Source: Thermoactinomyces daqus (lineage in GTDB: Bacteria > Bacillota > Bacilli > Thermoactinomycetales > Thermoactinomycetaceae). From it: DNA of 64,000 bases. Made by a program: the position numbers and the translations under genes. Positions within the stretch are counted from its first letter, which is position 1, and every line of letters starts with the position of its first letter. Shown piece by piece: positions 35,304-43,732 of this stretch. Under the pieces are notes generated by a model. It did not search any database and was not told the DNA's origin. It worked only from the letters and a program-made list of their open reading frames with translations. The stretch is from contig NZ_JPST01000022.1 of NCBI RefSeq assembly GCF_000763315.1, positions 18,520 to 82,519 of the forward strand, in the 5' to 3' direction.

Positions 35304-36572
35304 ATGAAAATGAAGTTTTTGCAAGTGATCGTTGATATCCTGGGAACCCCTTCAATTCTGGTAGGGATTTTTGCTCTGATCGGCCTGCTCCTGCAGAAGA
35401 AAGGGCTGGCGCAAATCATTTCGGGAACGCTGAAGACCGTTCTCGGGTTTATTCTGATCGGTGCCGGTGCCAATGTGATTATCGGCTCCCTCGATGTTTT
35501 TGGAAAGATGCTGAACCGCGGATTTTCCATCTCGGGCGTGATTCCCAACAACGAGGCGATTGTGGCTGTGGCGCAAAGCACATTCGGCACCTCCACCGCT
35601 TTGATCATGGTGTTCGGGATGGTGGTCAACCTCATTCTCGCCCGTTTTACGCGCTTGAAATTCGTATTCCTGACCGGGCATCACACCTTGTTCATGGCCT
35701 GCTTGCTTGCCGTCATTTTATCCACCGGGGGCTTGCACGGAGCTTTACTGGTCACCGTCGGGTCCGTGATCCTGGGGATTTTGATGGTGGTTTCCCCGGC
35801 GATCCTTCATCCTTATGTGCGGAAAATTACGGGCACGGATGATTTTGCAATCGGCCATTTCGGTTCTTTTGGCTATTTTGTCGCCGGTCTGGTGGGGCAA
35901 CTGACGGGTAACAAAGAGAAGTCCACCGAATCGATCAAAGTGCCCAAACAGCTCAGCTTTTTGCGGGATACCTCTGTTGCCGTATCCTTGACGATGACGG
36001 TTTTGTTTCTGATTGTCGCCCTCTTTGCCGGGCCTGCTTATATTCAAAAAGAGCTTTCCGGAGGACAAAATTATCTCGTCTATTCCATTATTCAGGCGAT
36101 TACGTTTGCCGCTGGTGTTTATGTGGTTCTGGCCGGGGTGCGGATGCTCATCGCGGAGATTGTCCCGGCGTTCAAGGGGATTGCCGACAAACTGGTGCCG
36201 GATGCCAAGCCTGCCCTTGATTGTCCGACGGTGTTCCCGTTTGCGCCCAATGCGGTGATCATCGGATTTTTATCCAGCTTTGTGGCCGGACTGATCAGCA
36301 TGTTCCTCTTGCCGCTGGTTGGACTGAAAGTGATCGTGCCGGGGTTGGTGCCCCATTTCTTTACCGGAGCGACTGCCGGTGTGTTCGGCAATGCGACGGG
36401 CGGACGCCGCGGGGCGATTTTCGGCGCCTTTGCCAATGGTCTCATTATCAGCTTCTTGCCTGCCCTGCTGCTTCCGGCTCTCGGGGAACTCGGCTTTCAG
36501 GGAACCACATTTGGCGATGCCGATTTCGGCGTGGTCGGTCTCATCCTCAGCCAGATCATGAAACTGTTCTGA
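35304..36572 (+). CDS. ulaA: PTS EIIC component, ascorbate family (UlaA-like)
   Basis: A 422-residue polytopic membrane protein of the UlaA/SgaT family (LGTPSILVGIFALIGLLLQK, GFILIGAGANVIIGSL, FLTGHHTLFMACLLA, FFTGATAGVFGNATGGRRG). The family transports and phosphorylates L-ascorbate, but related members take other sugars, and no ascorbate-degradation genes are in the window. ATG 35304 is 6 bp after AAGGAAG. A terminator follows. Confidence 0.87.
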   Translation: MKMKFLQVIVDILGTPSILVGIFALIGLLLQKKGLAQIISGTLKTVLGFILIGAGANVIIGSLDVFGKMLNRGFSISGVIPNNEAIVAVAQSTFGTSTALIMVFGMVVNLILARFTRLKFVFLTGHHTLFMACLLAVILSTGGLHGALLVTVGSVILGILMVVSPAILHPYVRKITGTDDFAIGHFGSFGYFVAGLVGQLTGNKEKSTESIKVPKQLSFLRDTSVAVSLTMTVLFLIVALFAGPAYIQKELSGGQNYLVYSIIQAITFAAGVYVVLAGVRMLIAEIVPAFKGIADKLVPDAKPALDCPTVFPFAPNAVIIGFLSSFVAGLISMFLLPLVGLKVIVPGLVPHFFTGATAGVFGNATGGRRGAIFGAFANGLIISFLPALLLPALGELGFQGTTFGDADFGVVGLILSQIMKLF

Positions 36573-36588
36573 ATCAAAGAAAAAGGAG

Positions 36589-36619
36589 CCCCCAGGCGCA
36601 GATGGCCCTGGGGGATTTT
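36589..36619 (+). terminator. Terminator of the PTS operon
   Basis: CCCCCAGG (36589-36596) pairs with CCTGGGGG (36607-36614) and is followed by ATTTTC. Confidence 0.82.
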
Positions 36620-36701
36620 CTATTCAAACGGAAAGCGGACGAAGGGATTGCTTGAGGCATCCCTGCCGCTGCGGGAATGTTCGGGCCTATGAAGCAGGCC
36701 T

Positions 36702-37019
36702 TCACTTGGAGTAATTGTAGTTTTTCATGCCAAAGGCGGCATTTAGCTGTCCCTCGATCATTTTGTGCCGGAGTTTGGGATCTTTTAACTTTTTTTCTTC
36801 CATTTTTCTGATCTCATGAGATTGCCAGCCGTCTTCCATTTTATTTGCGATATCCATTAATTTTTCGACGTCGGAAAAGGAGTATTTACGTGTGCCGCCT
36901 TTGGTTCTCTCCGGAAAAATCAGCTGTCGTTCCTCATAGTAACGGATTTGCCGGATGGATAACCCGGTTAATTCACTGACGGTTCCGATATTGATCACTT
37001 TTCGGTCTTTTAATGACAC
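36702..37019 (-). CDS. tnrA: TnrA-type global nitrogen regulator (MerR family)
   Basis: 105 residues, the size of TnrA. The MerR winged helix ([38 protein letters not shown]) is followed by a short C-terminal tail [16 protein letters not shown], the segment by which TnrA binds feedback-inhibited glutamine synthetase. GlnR has the same DNA-binding part but a different tail. TnrA activates or represses nitrogen genes when nitrogen is limiting. The start has GGGGGCGG upstream. A TnrA box is centred about 50 bp upstream of the predicted start site, indicating autoactivation. Confidence 0.9.
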   Translation of the reverse strand: MSLKDRKVINIGTVSELTGLSIRQIRYYEERQLIFPERTKGGTRKYSFSDVEKLMDIANKMEDGWQSHEIRKMEEKKLKDPKLRHKMIEGQLNAAFGMKNYNYSK

Positions 37020-37043
37020 GGTATCCGCCCCCTTTATGTCATG

Positions 37044-37049
37044 ATTTTA
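37044..37049 (-). promoter_or_regulatory. -10 element of tnrA
   Basis: TAAAAT on the minus strand at 37049-37044. There is no good -35 hexamer, as expected for a promoter activated by TnrA bound near -50. Confidence 0.55.
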
Positions 37050-37078
37050 GCAGCTTTTTTGACATTTTTCTAAATGGT

Positions 37079-37095
37079 TGTCAGATTATCTTACG
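37079..37095. promoter_or_regulatory. TnrA binding site
   Basis: TGTCAGATTATCTTACG matches the TnrA/GlnR consensus TGTNANAWWWTMTNACA at 16 of 17 positions. Its centre is about 50 bp upstream of the start point predicted from the -10 at 37044-37049, the spacing reported for TnrA-activated promoters. Confidence 0.8.
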
Positions 37096-37295
37096 TAAAA
37101 TTTGAGGGAGTCGGGAGAAATCTTGTCATAAAATGTCGCGTAATTGTGGCGGATGCAGGTGGAAGTATGAAATACTTGGAAGGGGGGCTCGAAGGGCCAT
37201 GGGCAGCGATGGGATCAACTTGCCCGCCTTGTTGCTGACGGTTTTTACGCGTCTCCTTTTTCATTTTGCGAATCTTTTTAAAGGGGATGACTTAC

Positions 37296-37559
37296 ATGAA
37301 AGAACTTCGCTTCCAGTGCAAAATTCCATCCCGCATTCCGTTGGAAAAAATGATTCAATTTGTGCAGAAGATTGATCAATTTGACAGTGTCATTTTAATC
37401 CAATCACAGCATACCACGATCAACGGAAGAAGTTTGCTCGGCATGTGCATATTGGCCACCGGTTTGGTCAACAGTCAGGTGACCTTGCTCATTTCCGGAC
37501 CGGATGCTCAAATGGTGTTTGAACAGATGAAGGATCTCCTGTTTGAAAAAGCTGGATAA
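37296..37559 (+). CDS. HPr-like protein lacking the phospho-histidine
   Basis: 87 residues with the HPr fold pattern. The segment NGRSLLGMCILATG matches the regulatory Ser-46 loop of HPr and Crh and keeps the Ser. The active-site loop that carries His-15 in HPr (GLHARPA) is replaced by KIPSRIPLEKM, so PTS phosphotransfer is not expected. This resembles the logic of Crh, a regulatory HPr paralogue, but the sequence is too diverged to call it Crh. ATG 37296 is 9 bp after AAGGGG. It is monocistronic as far as I can see. Confidence 0.7.
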   Translation: MKELRFQCKIPSRIPLEKMIQFVQKIDQFDSVILIQSQHTTINGRSLLGMCILATGLVNSQVTLLISGPDAQMVFEQMKDLLFEKAG

Positions 37560-37702
37560 TTCGGGAAAAAACAGAGGATGTAGAGGCGTTGCTCGATATT
37601 TGGTGCTTTTTAAGGGGACTCGGATCAGCCTTGCATTTCTTTTTCCCGAGCTTGCAATACCGTACAGGTGCAGTGGGAATGTGAATAACTTTTTCTCAGT
37701 AA

Positions 37703-37731
37703 TTGACATAACCCCCTGTTTTAAATAAAAT
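37703..37731 (+). promoter_or_regulatory. Promoter of the siderophore ATPase gene
   Basis: TTGACA (37703-37708), 17-bp spacer, TAAAAT (37726-37731). A Fur-box-like sequence lies at the expected start site. Confidence 0.75.
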
Positions 37732-37742
37732 ACAGATGAAAT

Positions 37743-37757
37743 TGAGAATCGCTATCA
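37743..37757. promoter_or_regulatory. Fur box
   Basis: TGAGAATCGCTATCA matches the bacillary 7-1-7 motif TGATAATNATTATCA at 12 of 15 positions and sits just downstream of the -10. Confidence 0.7.
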
Positions 37758-37851
37758 ATTCAGTGCTGACGAAGGAAATGGCCCGGATATGAACACAGAG
37801 TGGGCCGCTGTCTCTTCGATTGTTCGGGAAAGAGAAACGGGAGGCTAACCG

Positions 37852-38667
37852 ATGTCCAGGCTTTATACCGAGAATTTAAGCATAGCCTATGGCGATGTTG
37901 AGATCGTCAAAACGTTAAACCTGAACATCCCTGATCAGAAAATTACCGCGATCATCGGACCGAATGGTTGCGGGAAATCAACCCTGCTGAAGGCGATGGC
38001 CCGAATCCTTTCTCCGCGGTCGGGTGCTGTATTTCTGGATGGAAAAGAAATGATGAAGCAATCGACAAAGAAGATTGCGCAAAAAATGGCCATCTTGCCT
38101 CAGACCCTTGTTGCACCGGAGGGAATTACGGTTGCGGAATTGGTTTCCTATGGCAGGTTTCCGTATCAAAAGGGGATGGGGAGGCTGAAGGATACAGACC
38201 GGGAGGTAATTGATTGGGCACTTCAGGTCACGGGTATTGCCGACTTCAGGGACAGGCAAGTCGATGCCCTTTCGGGAGGGCAGAGGCAAAGAGTTTGGAT
38301 CGCTGTGGCGTTGGCTCAGGAAACGGAGATTATACTCCTTGATGAACCAACAACCTATCTTGATTTGTCACATCAGCTGGAGATCCTGGAGTTGCTGAAA
38401 TATTTGAATGAAAAAGAAAAACGCACCATTGTGATGGTGATCCATGATCTGAATCAGGCAGCCCGTTTCGCTGATCATCTCGTGGCCATGAAAAAGGGTC
38501 GGATCATAAAGGAAGGGACTGCGCAAGAGGTGATGACTTCGGAGGTTATCAGGAGTGTCTTTAACATTGATGTTGAGATCGGACTGGACCCGAGAACTAA
38601 AAAGCCGATGTGCCTTACTTATGATTTGATCAAGAGGTTTCATTCAAAGGAAGAAATGATGATCTGA
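37852..38667 (+). CDS. Iron-siderophore ABC transporter ATPase (FecE/FhuC-like)
   Basis: 271 residues. Walker A GPNGCGKST, signature LSGGQRQR, Walker B IILLDEPTTYLD and H-loop MVIHDLNQAA are all intact. The family energises uptake of ferric siderophores. Here the ATPase gene comes first and has its own Fur-controlled promoter. The binding protein and two permeases follow after ~170 bp with a second Fur box. Confidence 0.92.
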   Translation: MSRLYTENLSIAYGDVEIVKTLNLNIPDQKITAIIGPNGCGKSTLLKAMARILSPRSGAVFLDGKEMMKQSTKKIAQKMAILPQTLVAPEGITVAELVSYGRFPYQKGMGRLKDTDREVIDWALQVTGIADFRDRQVDALSGGQRQRVWIAVALAQETEIILLDEPTTYLDLSHQLEILELLKYLNEKEKRTIVMVIHDLNQAARFADHLVAMKKGRIIKEGTAQEVMTSEVIRSVFNIDVEIGLDPRTKKPMCLTYDLIKRFHSKEEMMI

Positions 38668-38805
38668 GGATTTTTCAAAATGGATTTGTTGGCCGGGGCG
38701 TGTGTCCTTTCTGACCTCCCCGCGTCTTCCGGATTTTCAGCCCTGGGTTGTGTTGGCAGCTCACGGGCAGTTTGTGGAATCATGCATCATTTTTTATATG
38801 CTGTT

Positions 38806-38824
38806 GAGAATGATTTTTATTATC
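38806..38824. promoter_or_regulatory. Fur box before the binding-protein gene
   Basis: GAGAATGATTTTTATTATC matches the 19-bp consensus GATAATGATAATCATTATC at 15 positions and lies 21 bp before the start codon. Confidence 0.75.
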
Positions 38825-38844
38825 TTTTGTGAGGGATGAGCAGG

Positions 38845-39774
38845 ATGTGGATTTATAAAAAACATATTTTATTCAGTTTGCTTGTTATTCTGTTGGGGTT
38901 GTTGACGGCGTGTTCCGGTGGAGCAGGCCAGACGAACCAAGCCGATTCAGATATGAAAATTTACCATTCGGATACGGGAGATGTAAAAGTGCCTGCCCAT
39001 CCGAAGAGAATAGCCGTGTTGGCCGCATCCTACACCGGGAATCTGCTGAAGCTGGGAATCACCCCGATCGCGGTAAACGAATGGCCCAAGAAAAACAAAT
39101 TTTATGAGGGCAAATTGGATCGCGTGGAAGTGATCGGCAATGATTCGTTGGAAAAGCTGCTGGCTCTGAATCCCGATTTGATCATTGCCTATTCTAACGA
39201 TAAAAACCTCAAGAAATACGCCGAAATTGCCCCGACTGTCGCCTTTACCTATGAGAAACACAACTATCTCGAACAACATATTGAAATCGGAAAGTTGGTC
39301 GGCAAAGAAAAGGAAGCACGTGCGTGGGTGAAAGAGTGGCAAGAAAAAGCCGAAGCGGCGAAGAAAAAGGTTCATGAAGCCATCGGGGACGATGCAACGG
39401 TTACCGTGTTGGAGAGCTATGGAAAAGATGTTTACGTATATGGAAACAACTGGGCCCGCGGGACAGAGGTAATCTATCAGGCTCTGGGTCTCAAAGCTCC
39501 CAAAAAGGTGGAGCAGGATGTTTTTGGGACGGGATATAAAGCCATCTCAGCAGAGGTGCTTCCGCAGTACGCCGGAGATTACCTGTTTGTGGGAACAGGA
39601 TACGGAGCAGCGGACAATTCATTTATGGAGACAGAGGTTTGGAAAAGGATTCCGGCTGTGCAAAAGAACCATGTCATTACCTTTGACTCAAACTCTTTCA
39701 ATTTTAATGACCCGATTACGCTTGAAAACGAACTTGATTTTATCGTAAATGCACTGACAAAAGAGAAAAGATAG
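38845..39774 (+). CDS. Iron-siderophore binding lipoprotein (FhuD/YfiY-like)
   Basis: About 309 residues with a lipoprotein signal (hydrophobic core LLVILLGLLTAC, Cys acylation) and the class III binding-protein pattern: a PAHPKRIAVL start of lobe 1, LLALNPDLIIAYSN, a long connecting helix, and VLPQYAGDYLFVGTG. It captures a ferric siderophore, possibly of hydroxamate or citrate type. ATG 38845 is chosen for spacing from the upstream GAGGGA; ATG 38836 touches it. Confidence 0.88.
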   Translation: MWIYKKHILFSLLVILLGLLTACSGGAGQTNQADSDMKIYHSDTGDVKVPAHPKRIAVLAASYTGNLLKLGITPIAVNEWPKKNKFYEGKLDRVEVIGNDSLEKLLALNPDLIIAYSNDKNLKKYAEIAPTVAFTYEKHNYLEQHIEIGKLVGKEKEARAWVKEWQEKAEAAKKKVHEAIGDDATVTVLESYGKDVYVYGNNWARGTEVIYQALGLKAPKKVEQDVFGTGYKAISAEVLPQYAGDYLFVGTGYGAADNSFMETEVWKRIPAVQKNHVITFDSNSFNFNDPITLENELDFIVNALTKEKR

Positions 39775-39795
39775 GAATTAAAAGGACTAATTCGA

Positions 39796-40833
39796 ATGAT
39801 GATGACCAAAAACAAACAGGCAACAGGTAATCGGGTTTACTCCCGACCGGCCATTGGAACATCCGTGTTGGCTTTTGGCTTGATTATTCTGGTCGGGGGG
39901 ATGGTGCTCGCGATCTCAGTGGGAGCCGCCCATCTGGATTTTCTTACGGTATGGAGATCGATCTTACACTACGAACCTGCTAGGGAAGCGGATCAGATTA
40001 TTGTCGGCATCCGGTTGCCAAGGGAGTTGGGAGCAGCCATTGTCGGGGCTGCCTTTGCGGTCAGCGGAGCCATCATGCAGGGAATGACGAGAAATTCCCT
40101 CGCAGATCCCGGTTTGCTTGGTTTGAACGCCGGTGCAAGCATGGCGCTCGCCTGTGCATTTGCGTTCTATTTCACGTCTGACTATTTGTCTATCATGATT
40201 GTTTCTTTTATCGGTGCCGGAATCGGAGCGGGGTTGGTATTTGGTCTGGGATCTTTACGGCCGGGAGGGATGTCTCCGATCCGCCTCACTCTGGCCGGTG
40301 CGGCGGTGTCGGCCTTATTGACCGCTTTGGCGGAAGGCATTGCCCTGTATTACAAACTGTCCCAAAACCTTGCTTTCTGGACGTCCGGAGGAGTTTCCGG
40401 GACAAACTGGCTTCAATTAAAACTTGTTTTTCCGGCCATTGTTGTCGGCATGGTGATGGCTGTCATGCTTTCCAAAGGATTGACCGTCCTCAGCTTCGGG
40501 GAAGAAATGGCCAAAGGGTTGGGGCAGCGTACTGTATGGACAAAGGCAGTCCTGACGGTTGCTGTGCTGATTCTGGCCGGTGCCGCGGTTTCGCTGGCTG
40601 GTCCCGTTTCTTTTGTCGGATTGATCGCTCCGCATATCGTCCGTTATCTGGTTGGAACTGATTATCGCTGGATTATCCCGTGTTCAGCCGTGTTTGGGAG
40701 TATCTTCATGGTGCTGGCCGACACAGCGGCGAGAATGGTCAATGCTCCGTACGAGACACCGGTAGGCGCCATCGTATCCATCATCGGCGTTCCTTTCTTC
40801 CTTTATCTCGCACGAAAGGGAGGAAGAACATGA
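39796..40833 (+). CDS. Iron-siderophore ABC transporter permease 1
   Basis: A 345-residue FecCD-type permease (IRLPRELGAAIVGAAFAVSG, NSLADPGLLGLNAGAS, GPVSFVGLIAPHIVRYLVG). Three ATG codons in a row leave the exact start open. The stop overlaps the next start (ATGA). Confidence 0.9.
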   Translation: MMMTKNKQATGNRVYSRPAIGTSVLAFGLIILVGGMVLAISVGAAHLDFLTVWRSILHYEPAREADQIIVGIRLPRELGAAIVGAAFAVSGAIMQGMTRNSLADPGLLGLNAGASMALACAFAFYFTSDYLSIMIVSFIGAGIGAGLVFGLGSLRPGGMSPIRLTLAGAAVSALLTALAEGIALYYKLSQNLAFWTSGGVSGTNWLQLKLVFPAIVVGMVMAVMLSKGLTVLSFGEEMAKGLGQRTVWTKAVLTVAVLILAGAAVSLAGPVSFVGLIAPHIVRYLVGTDYRWIIPCSAVFGSIFMVLADTAARMVNAPYETPVGAIVSIIGVPFFLYLARKGGRT

Positions 40834-41843
40834 ACATGATCCGTTTCGACCCGCTTAAGAAGGTTCGCTTTACCCTGATCGCCGCATTGGTTTTGCTTCT
40901 GGCATTGATTGTGATCAGCATGGCCACCGGATATGTCTCTTTGTCCCCTGCCCAATTGGTGCGAACGATTTTCGGGCAGGGAACGGCCAGGGAAAATTTG
41001 ATTTTGTATGATTTCCGGCTTCCGAGAATCATTATAACCGTGTTGGCCGGGATGGGGCTGGCTGTTTCCGGCTCGATTCTGCAAAGCATTACCCGAAACC
41101 CTCTTTCCGATCCGGGTATTTTGGGAATCAATGCAGGTTCAGGGCTCATGGTTGTTTTTTATGTCGTGTTTTTTACAGCGGAAGCGAACCGCTCTTTATT
41201 CGCACTCCCCCTGTTTGCGTTGACAGGAGGGATATTAACGGCTGGTTTCATATATATTATGGCTTATAAAAGAGGGGAGGGGGTTGACCCGAATCGGCTC
41301 GTTTTAACGGGTGTCGGAATCGCGGCGGCTCTGTACGGGGCTGTTTTGATCCTGACCACCCGTTTGCAACGGGAGCAATATGATTTCTTTGCCAACTGGA
41401 TGGCAGGGAGAATTTGGGGGGATGATTGGATCTTTGTTCTTGCTTTGCTTCCCTGGATTCTTTTGCTCGTCCCGTTGGCTTTGGCAAAGTCGAATTTACT
41501 CAACATCTTGAATTTGCATGAGCATCTCTCTGTCGGTTTGGGCGTTCGGGTGGAAAGAGACAGACGGCTCCTTATTCTGATCGCGGTCGCCCTTTCTTCG
41601 GCTTCTGTATCCGTAAGCGGGGGTATTCCGTTCATTGGGCTTATGGCTCCGCATATCGCCAGGGCCTTGGTCGGACCGCGACATCAACGCTTTCTTCCGC
41701 TTGCGGCGATGATCGGGGCCATTTTGCTCCTTGCCGCGGACACCATCGGCAGGGTTATCCTGGACCCGAGCGGGATTCCGGCCGGAATCGTCGTAACCAT
41801 CATCGGCGCCCCCTACTTTATGTACTTAATGGCCAAAAAGTAG
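40830..41843 (+). CDS. Iron-siderophore ABC transporter permease 2
   Basis: A 337-residue FecCD-type permease (RLPRIIITVLAGMGLAVSGS, NPLSDPGILGINAGSG, GGIPFIGLMAPHIARALVG). GGGAGGAAG lies upstream of the ATG. It pairs with permease 1 to form the membrane channel and is followed by a terminator. Confidence 0.9.
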   Translation: MNMIRFDPLKKVRFTLIAALVLLLALIVISMATGYVSLSPAQLVRTIFGQGTARENLILYDFRLPRIIITVLAGMGLAVSGSILQSITRNPLSDPGILGINAGSGLMVVFYVVFFTAEANRSLFALPLFALTGGILTAGFIYIMAYKRGEGVDPNRLVLTGVGIAAALYGAVLILTTRLQREQYDFFANWMAGRIWGDDWIFVLALLPWILLLVPLALAKSNLLNILNLHEHLSVGLGVRVERDRRLLILIAVALSSASVSVSGGIPFIGLMAPHIARALVGPRHQRFLPLAAMIGAILLLAADTIGRVILDPSGIPAGIVVTIIGAPYFMYLMAKK

Positions 41844-41862
41844 TATCACCATCGTTGTTTTT

Positions 41863-41885
41863 GCCCCGGTAACCCGGGGCTTTTT
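41863..41885 (+). terminator. Terminator of the siderophore operon
   Basis: GCCCCGG and CCGGGGC form a compact stem followed by TTTTTC. Confidence 0.88.
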
Positions 41886-42036
41886 CTTTGTAAATGTGCG
41901 GATGATCGGATCGCGGGCACATTTCTCTTCCGATGTTGCTCAGGTGATCAGTCCCGGGTTGGTTCTGGATATCGTTTTGACGGGAAAAATTTTTTGGATT
42001 GATCGAACCAAAAGCCGGTTTGCCCCGACTCACTAT

Positions 42037-42654
42037 ATGAATGAACGGGGAGGTGGTGGGGATGGGTTTTCCGGGAAACGCGTAGGAGAAAATGCGGACA
42101 CACTGGCAGAGCAGTGGCTAAAGGCGATGGCGATGGGAGACCAGAGGGCGTTTGCGGCACTGTATCAGGAGTTTGCCCCGCGCCTCTACGGTTATCTGCG
42201 GGTACAGATAAATCATGATGCCGACATTCAGGATTTGATGCAGGATATTTTTGTGGCCATCTGGAAAAGTTCCGCCCGCTATAACGGAGAGGCGAAAGTG
42301 GCGGCATGGATTTTTGCGATTGCCCGGCATAAGCTGCTTGATTGGCTGCGGTCCCGTCGCCGGTATTCGCAATTGGAAAGTCTGGAGGAGATCGGCGAAT
42401 TCCGAAGCGGTTCAGAACCGGATATTGCGGATCAGGTGGTGACCGAACTCTCCGTCGCTGACGCCCTTGCAGCCTTGCCACCGCACCATGCCGAGCTTTT
42501 TTACCTCGTCTTTGTCGAAGGAATGAGTTATAAAGAAATTAGTGTATTGCTGGGTATTCCAGAAGGGACAGTAAAAAGCCGGATGCATCAGGCGAAGGGC
42601 CGGATGCGGCAACAATTGCGCAAAGGAGGGACTGATGATGAGCGAACTGTGTAA
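42037..42654 (+). CDS. ECF-type RNA polymerase sigma factor
   Basis: About 205 residues. Region 2 (AFAALYQEFAPRLYGYLRVQ, DLMQDIFVAIWKS, FAIARHKLLDWLRSRRR) and region 4 (LPPHHAELFYLVFVEGMSYK, LLGIPEGTVKSRMHQAKGRM) are clear. ECF factors direct polymerase to stress promoters and are held inactive by an anti-sigma. The start is uncertain: ATG 42037 has no ribosome site, while the good GGGAGGTGG site precedes ATG 42062, which is out of frame and meets a stop after seven codons. The gene overlaps the anti-sigma start. Confidence 0.88.
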   Translation: MNERGGGGDGFSGKRVGENADTLAEQWLKAMAMGDQRAFAALYQEFAPRLYGYLRVQINHDADIQDLMQDIFVAIWKSSARYNGEAKVAAWIFAIARHKLLDWLRSRRRYSQLESLEEIGEFRSGSEPDIADQVVTELSVADALAALPPHHAELFYLVFVEGMSYKEISVLLGIPEGTVKSRMHQAKGRMRQQLRKGGTDDERTV

Positions 42655-43024
42655 AACCGTGCAGGAATTGCTGCCCTGGTTATTGACTGAGACGCTGTCG
42701 AGCGCCGAAATCGTGTCCACCCTCAACCATGTTAAAGAATGTGATGCATGCAAGCGGGAACTTGCCTTTCTCGTTGCCGTAAAAAACAGCGCTGTTTCCG
42801 TGTGGGGCTCACAGCCTGATCCTGCGTTTCGTGATCAGCTTTGGGCGCGCATCCAGGCAGCCCAGTTTCAAGCACCGCGGCGGCGTACCGGTTGGATCAG
42901 GAATATCCCGGCTGCGCTCAGTCAGGCAGTTTCTCCCTTTCTCCTCGGACGGGATGCAGTCCGGTTTGCCTTCAGGTCGCTGTCGGCTGGCTTTACGAAG
43001 ATTTTTGCAGCGCTCATTCCGTGA
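42638..43024 (+). CDS. Zinc-finger anti-sigma factor
   Basis: About 128 residues with the ZAS-type motif HVKECDAC (HxxxCxxC) near residue 31, which binds the cognate sigma factor. The C-terminal half is amphipathic (AVSPFLLGRDAVRFAFRSL) rather than a clear transmembrane helix, so it may be a soluble or peripheral anti-sigma. GGAGGG lies 7 bp before ATG 42638. The overlap with the sigma gene supports a matched pair. Confidence 0.8.
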   Translation: MSELCKTVQELLPWLLTETLSSAEIVSTLNHVKECDACKRELAFLVAVKNSAVSVWGSQPDPAFRDQLWARIQAAQFQAPRRRTGWIRNIPAALSQAVSPFLLGRDAVRFAFRSLSAGFTKIFAALIP

Positions 43025-43075
43025 CGCTGAGCTTCTGTTTCATCATTTCAATTCAATTAAAGGAGAGATGGGATT

Positions 43076-43480
43076 ATGGAATTCAGACCGGGTCCTTCTG
43101 CGAAAGAAATCTCTGAAATTCTTGAGGTTATGGCCAAAAAAGCCCCGGAATTGCTTGAGGTTGTGTCAAATAAAGTTCCGGAGGTATTTACAAAGCTGTT
43201 TGACATTCTCTATTCCGAAGATTCTGCCCGTGAGATGGGCAAAGCGATCGGAAGCTTGTACAAGGAATTGATTGATGCGGGAATTCCTCAGGATGCCGCT
43301 CTTAAAATGACATCCGATTACATGTTTTCACTGAAAGATTTGGTTCGCAATTTTTCCTCCGGAAACAAGCAATTTTATTTCCCGCAAAAAGACTGGAGAG
43401 ATTGGGGCCGGAGACCGCCTTTCGGTCCGCATGACAGACCGCCGTTTAACCCGCCCAATCATAAACCCTCTGACCAATAA
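43076..43480 (+). CDS. Small helical protein of the sigma operon, 1
   Basis: 134 residues, unknown family. The N-terminus (SAKEISEILEVMAKKAPELL) is amphipathic; the middle contains ELIDAGIPQDAALKMTSDYM; the tail is Trp/Pro/Arg-rich (PPFGPHDRPPFNPPNHKP). It has no signal peptide or membrane helix. AGGAGAG precedes the ATG. Its middle resembles a segment of the next protein, so the two may share ancestry. Confidence 0.7.
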   Translation: MEFRPGPSAKEISEILEVMAKKAPELLEVVSNKVPEVFTKLFDILYSEDSAREMGKAIGSLYKELIDAGIPQDAALKMTSDYMFSLKDLVRNFSSGNKQFYFPQKDWRDWGRRPPFGPHDRPPFNPPNHKPSDQ

Positions 43481-43494
43481 CGGAGGCAGGGGCA

Positions 43495-43722
43495 ATGGGG
43501 TATCTTCATCTCATTGGGCGAACGGCGGCCGGACTGACCAAATTCAGCTCGGCTTATATCCGGTGCAGTCTCGGCAAACGGACCGCCATCAAACGGTTTG
43601 AGCAGGAATTGATCCAATCCGGCCTCCCGCTGCCTGTCGTAAAACAACTGACAGAAGAGTATGCGGATATGGTCAATTTAAATCCAATCGACTATGCCAA
43701 AATATGGCGAAAACAAAAATAG
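43495..43722 (+). CDS. Small helical protein of the sigma operon, 2
   Basis: 75 residues, unknown family. ELIQSGLPLPVVKQLTEEYA aligns with the corresponding helix of the preceding protein. Basic and soluble. A good GGAGGCAGGGG site precedes the ATG, the gap to the previous gene is 14 bp, and a strong terminator follows, so the four genes form one operon. Confidence 0.7.
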   Translation: MGYLHLIGRTAAGLTKFSSAYIRCSLGKRTAIKRFEQELIQSGLPLPVVKQLTEEYADMVNLNPIDYAKIWRKQK

Positions 43723-43732
43723 TTTGATATAA

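Noticed and set aside
37133..37375. An 80-codon frame upstream of the HPr-like gene
   Set aside because: It overlaps the HPr-like coding region in another frame and has no family resemblance.
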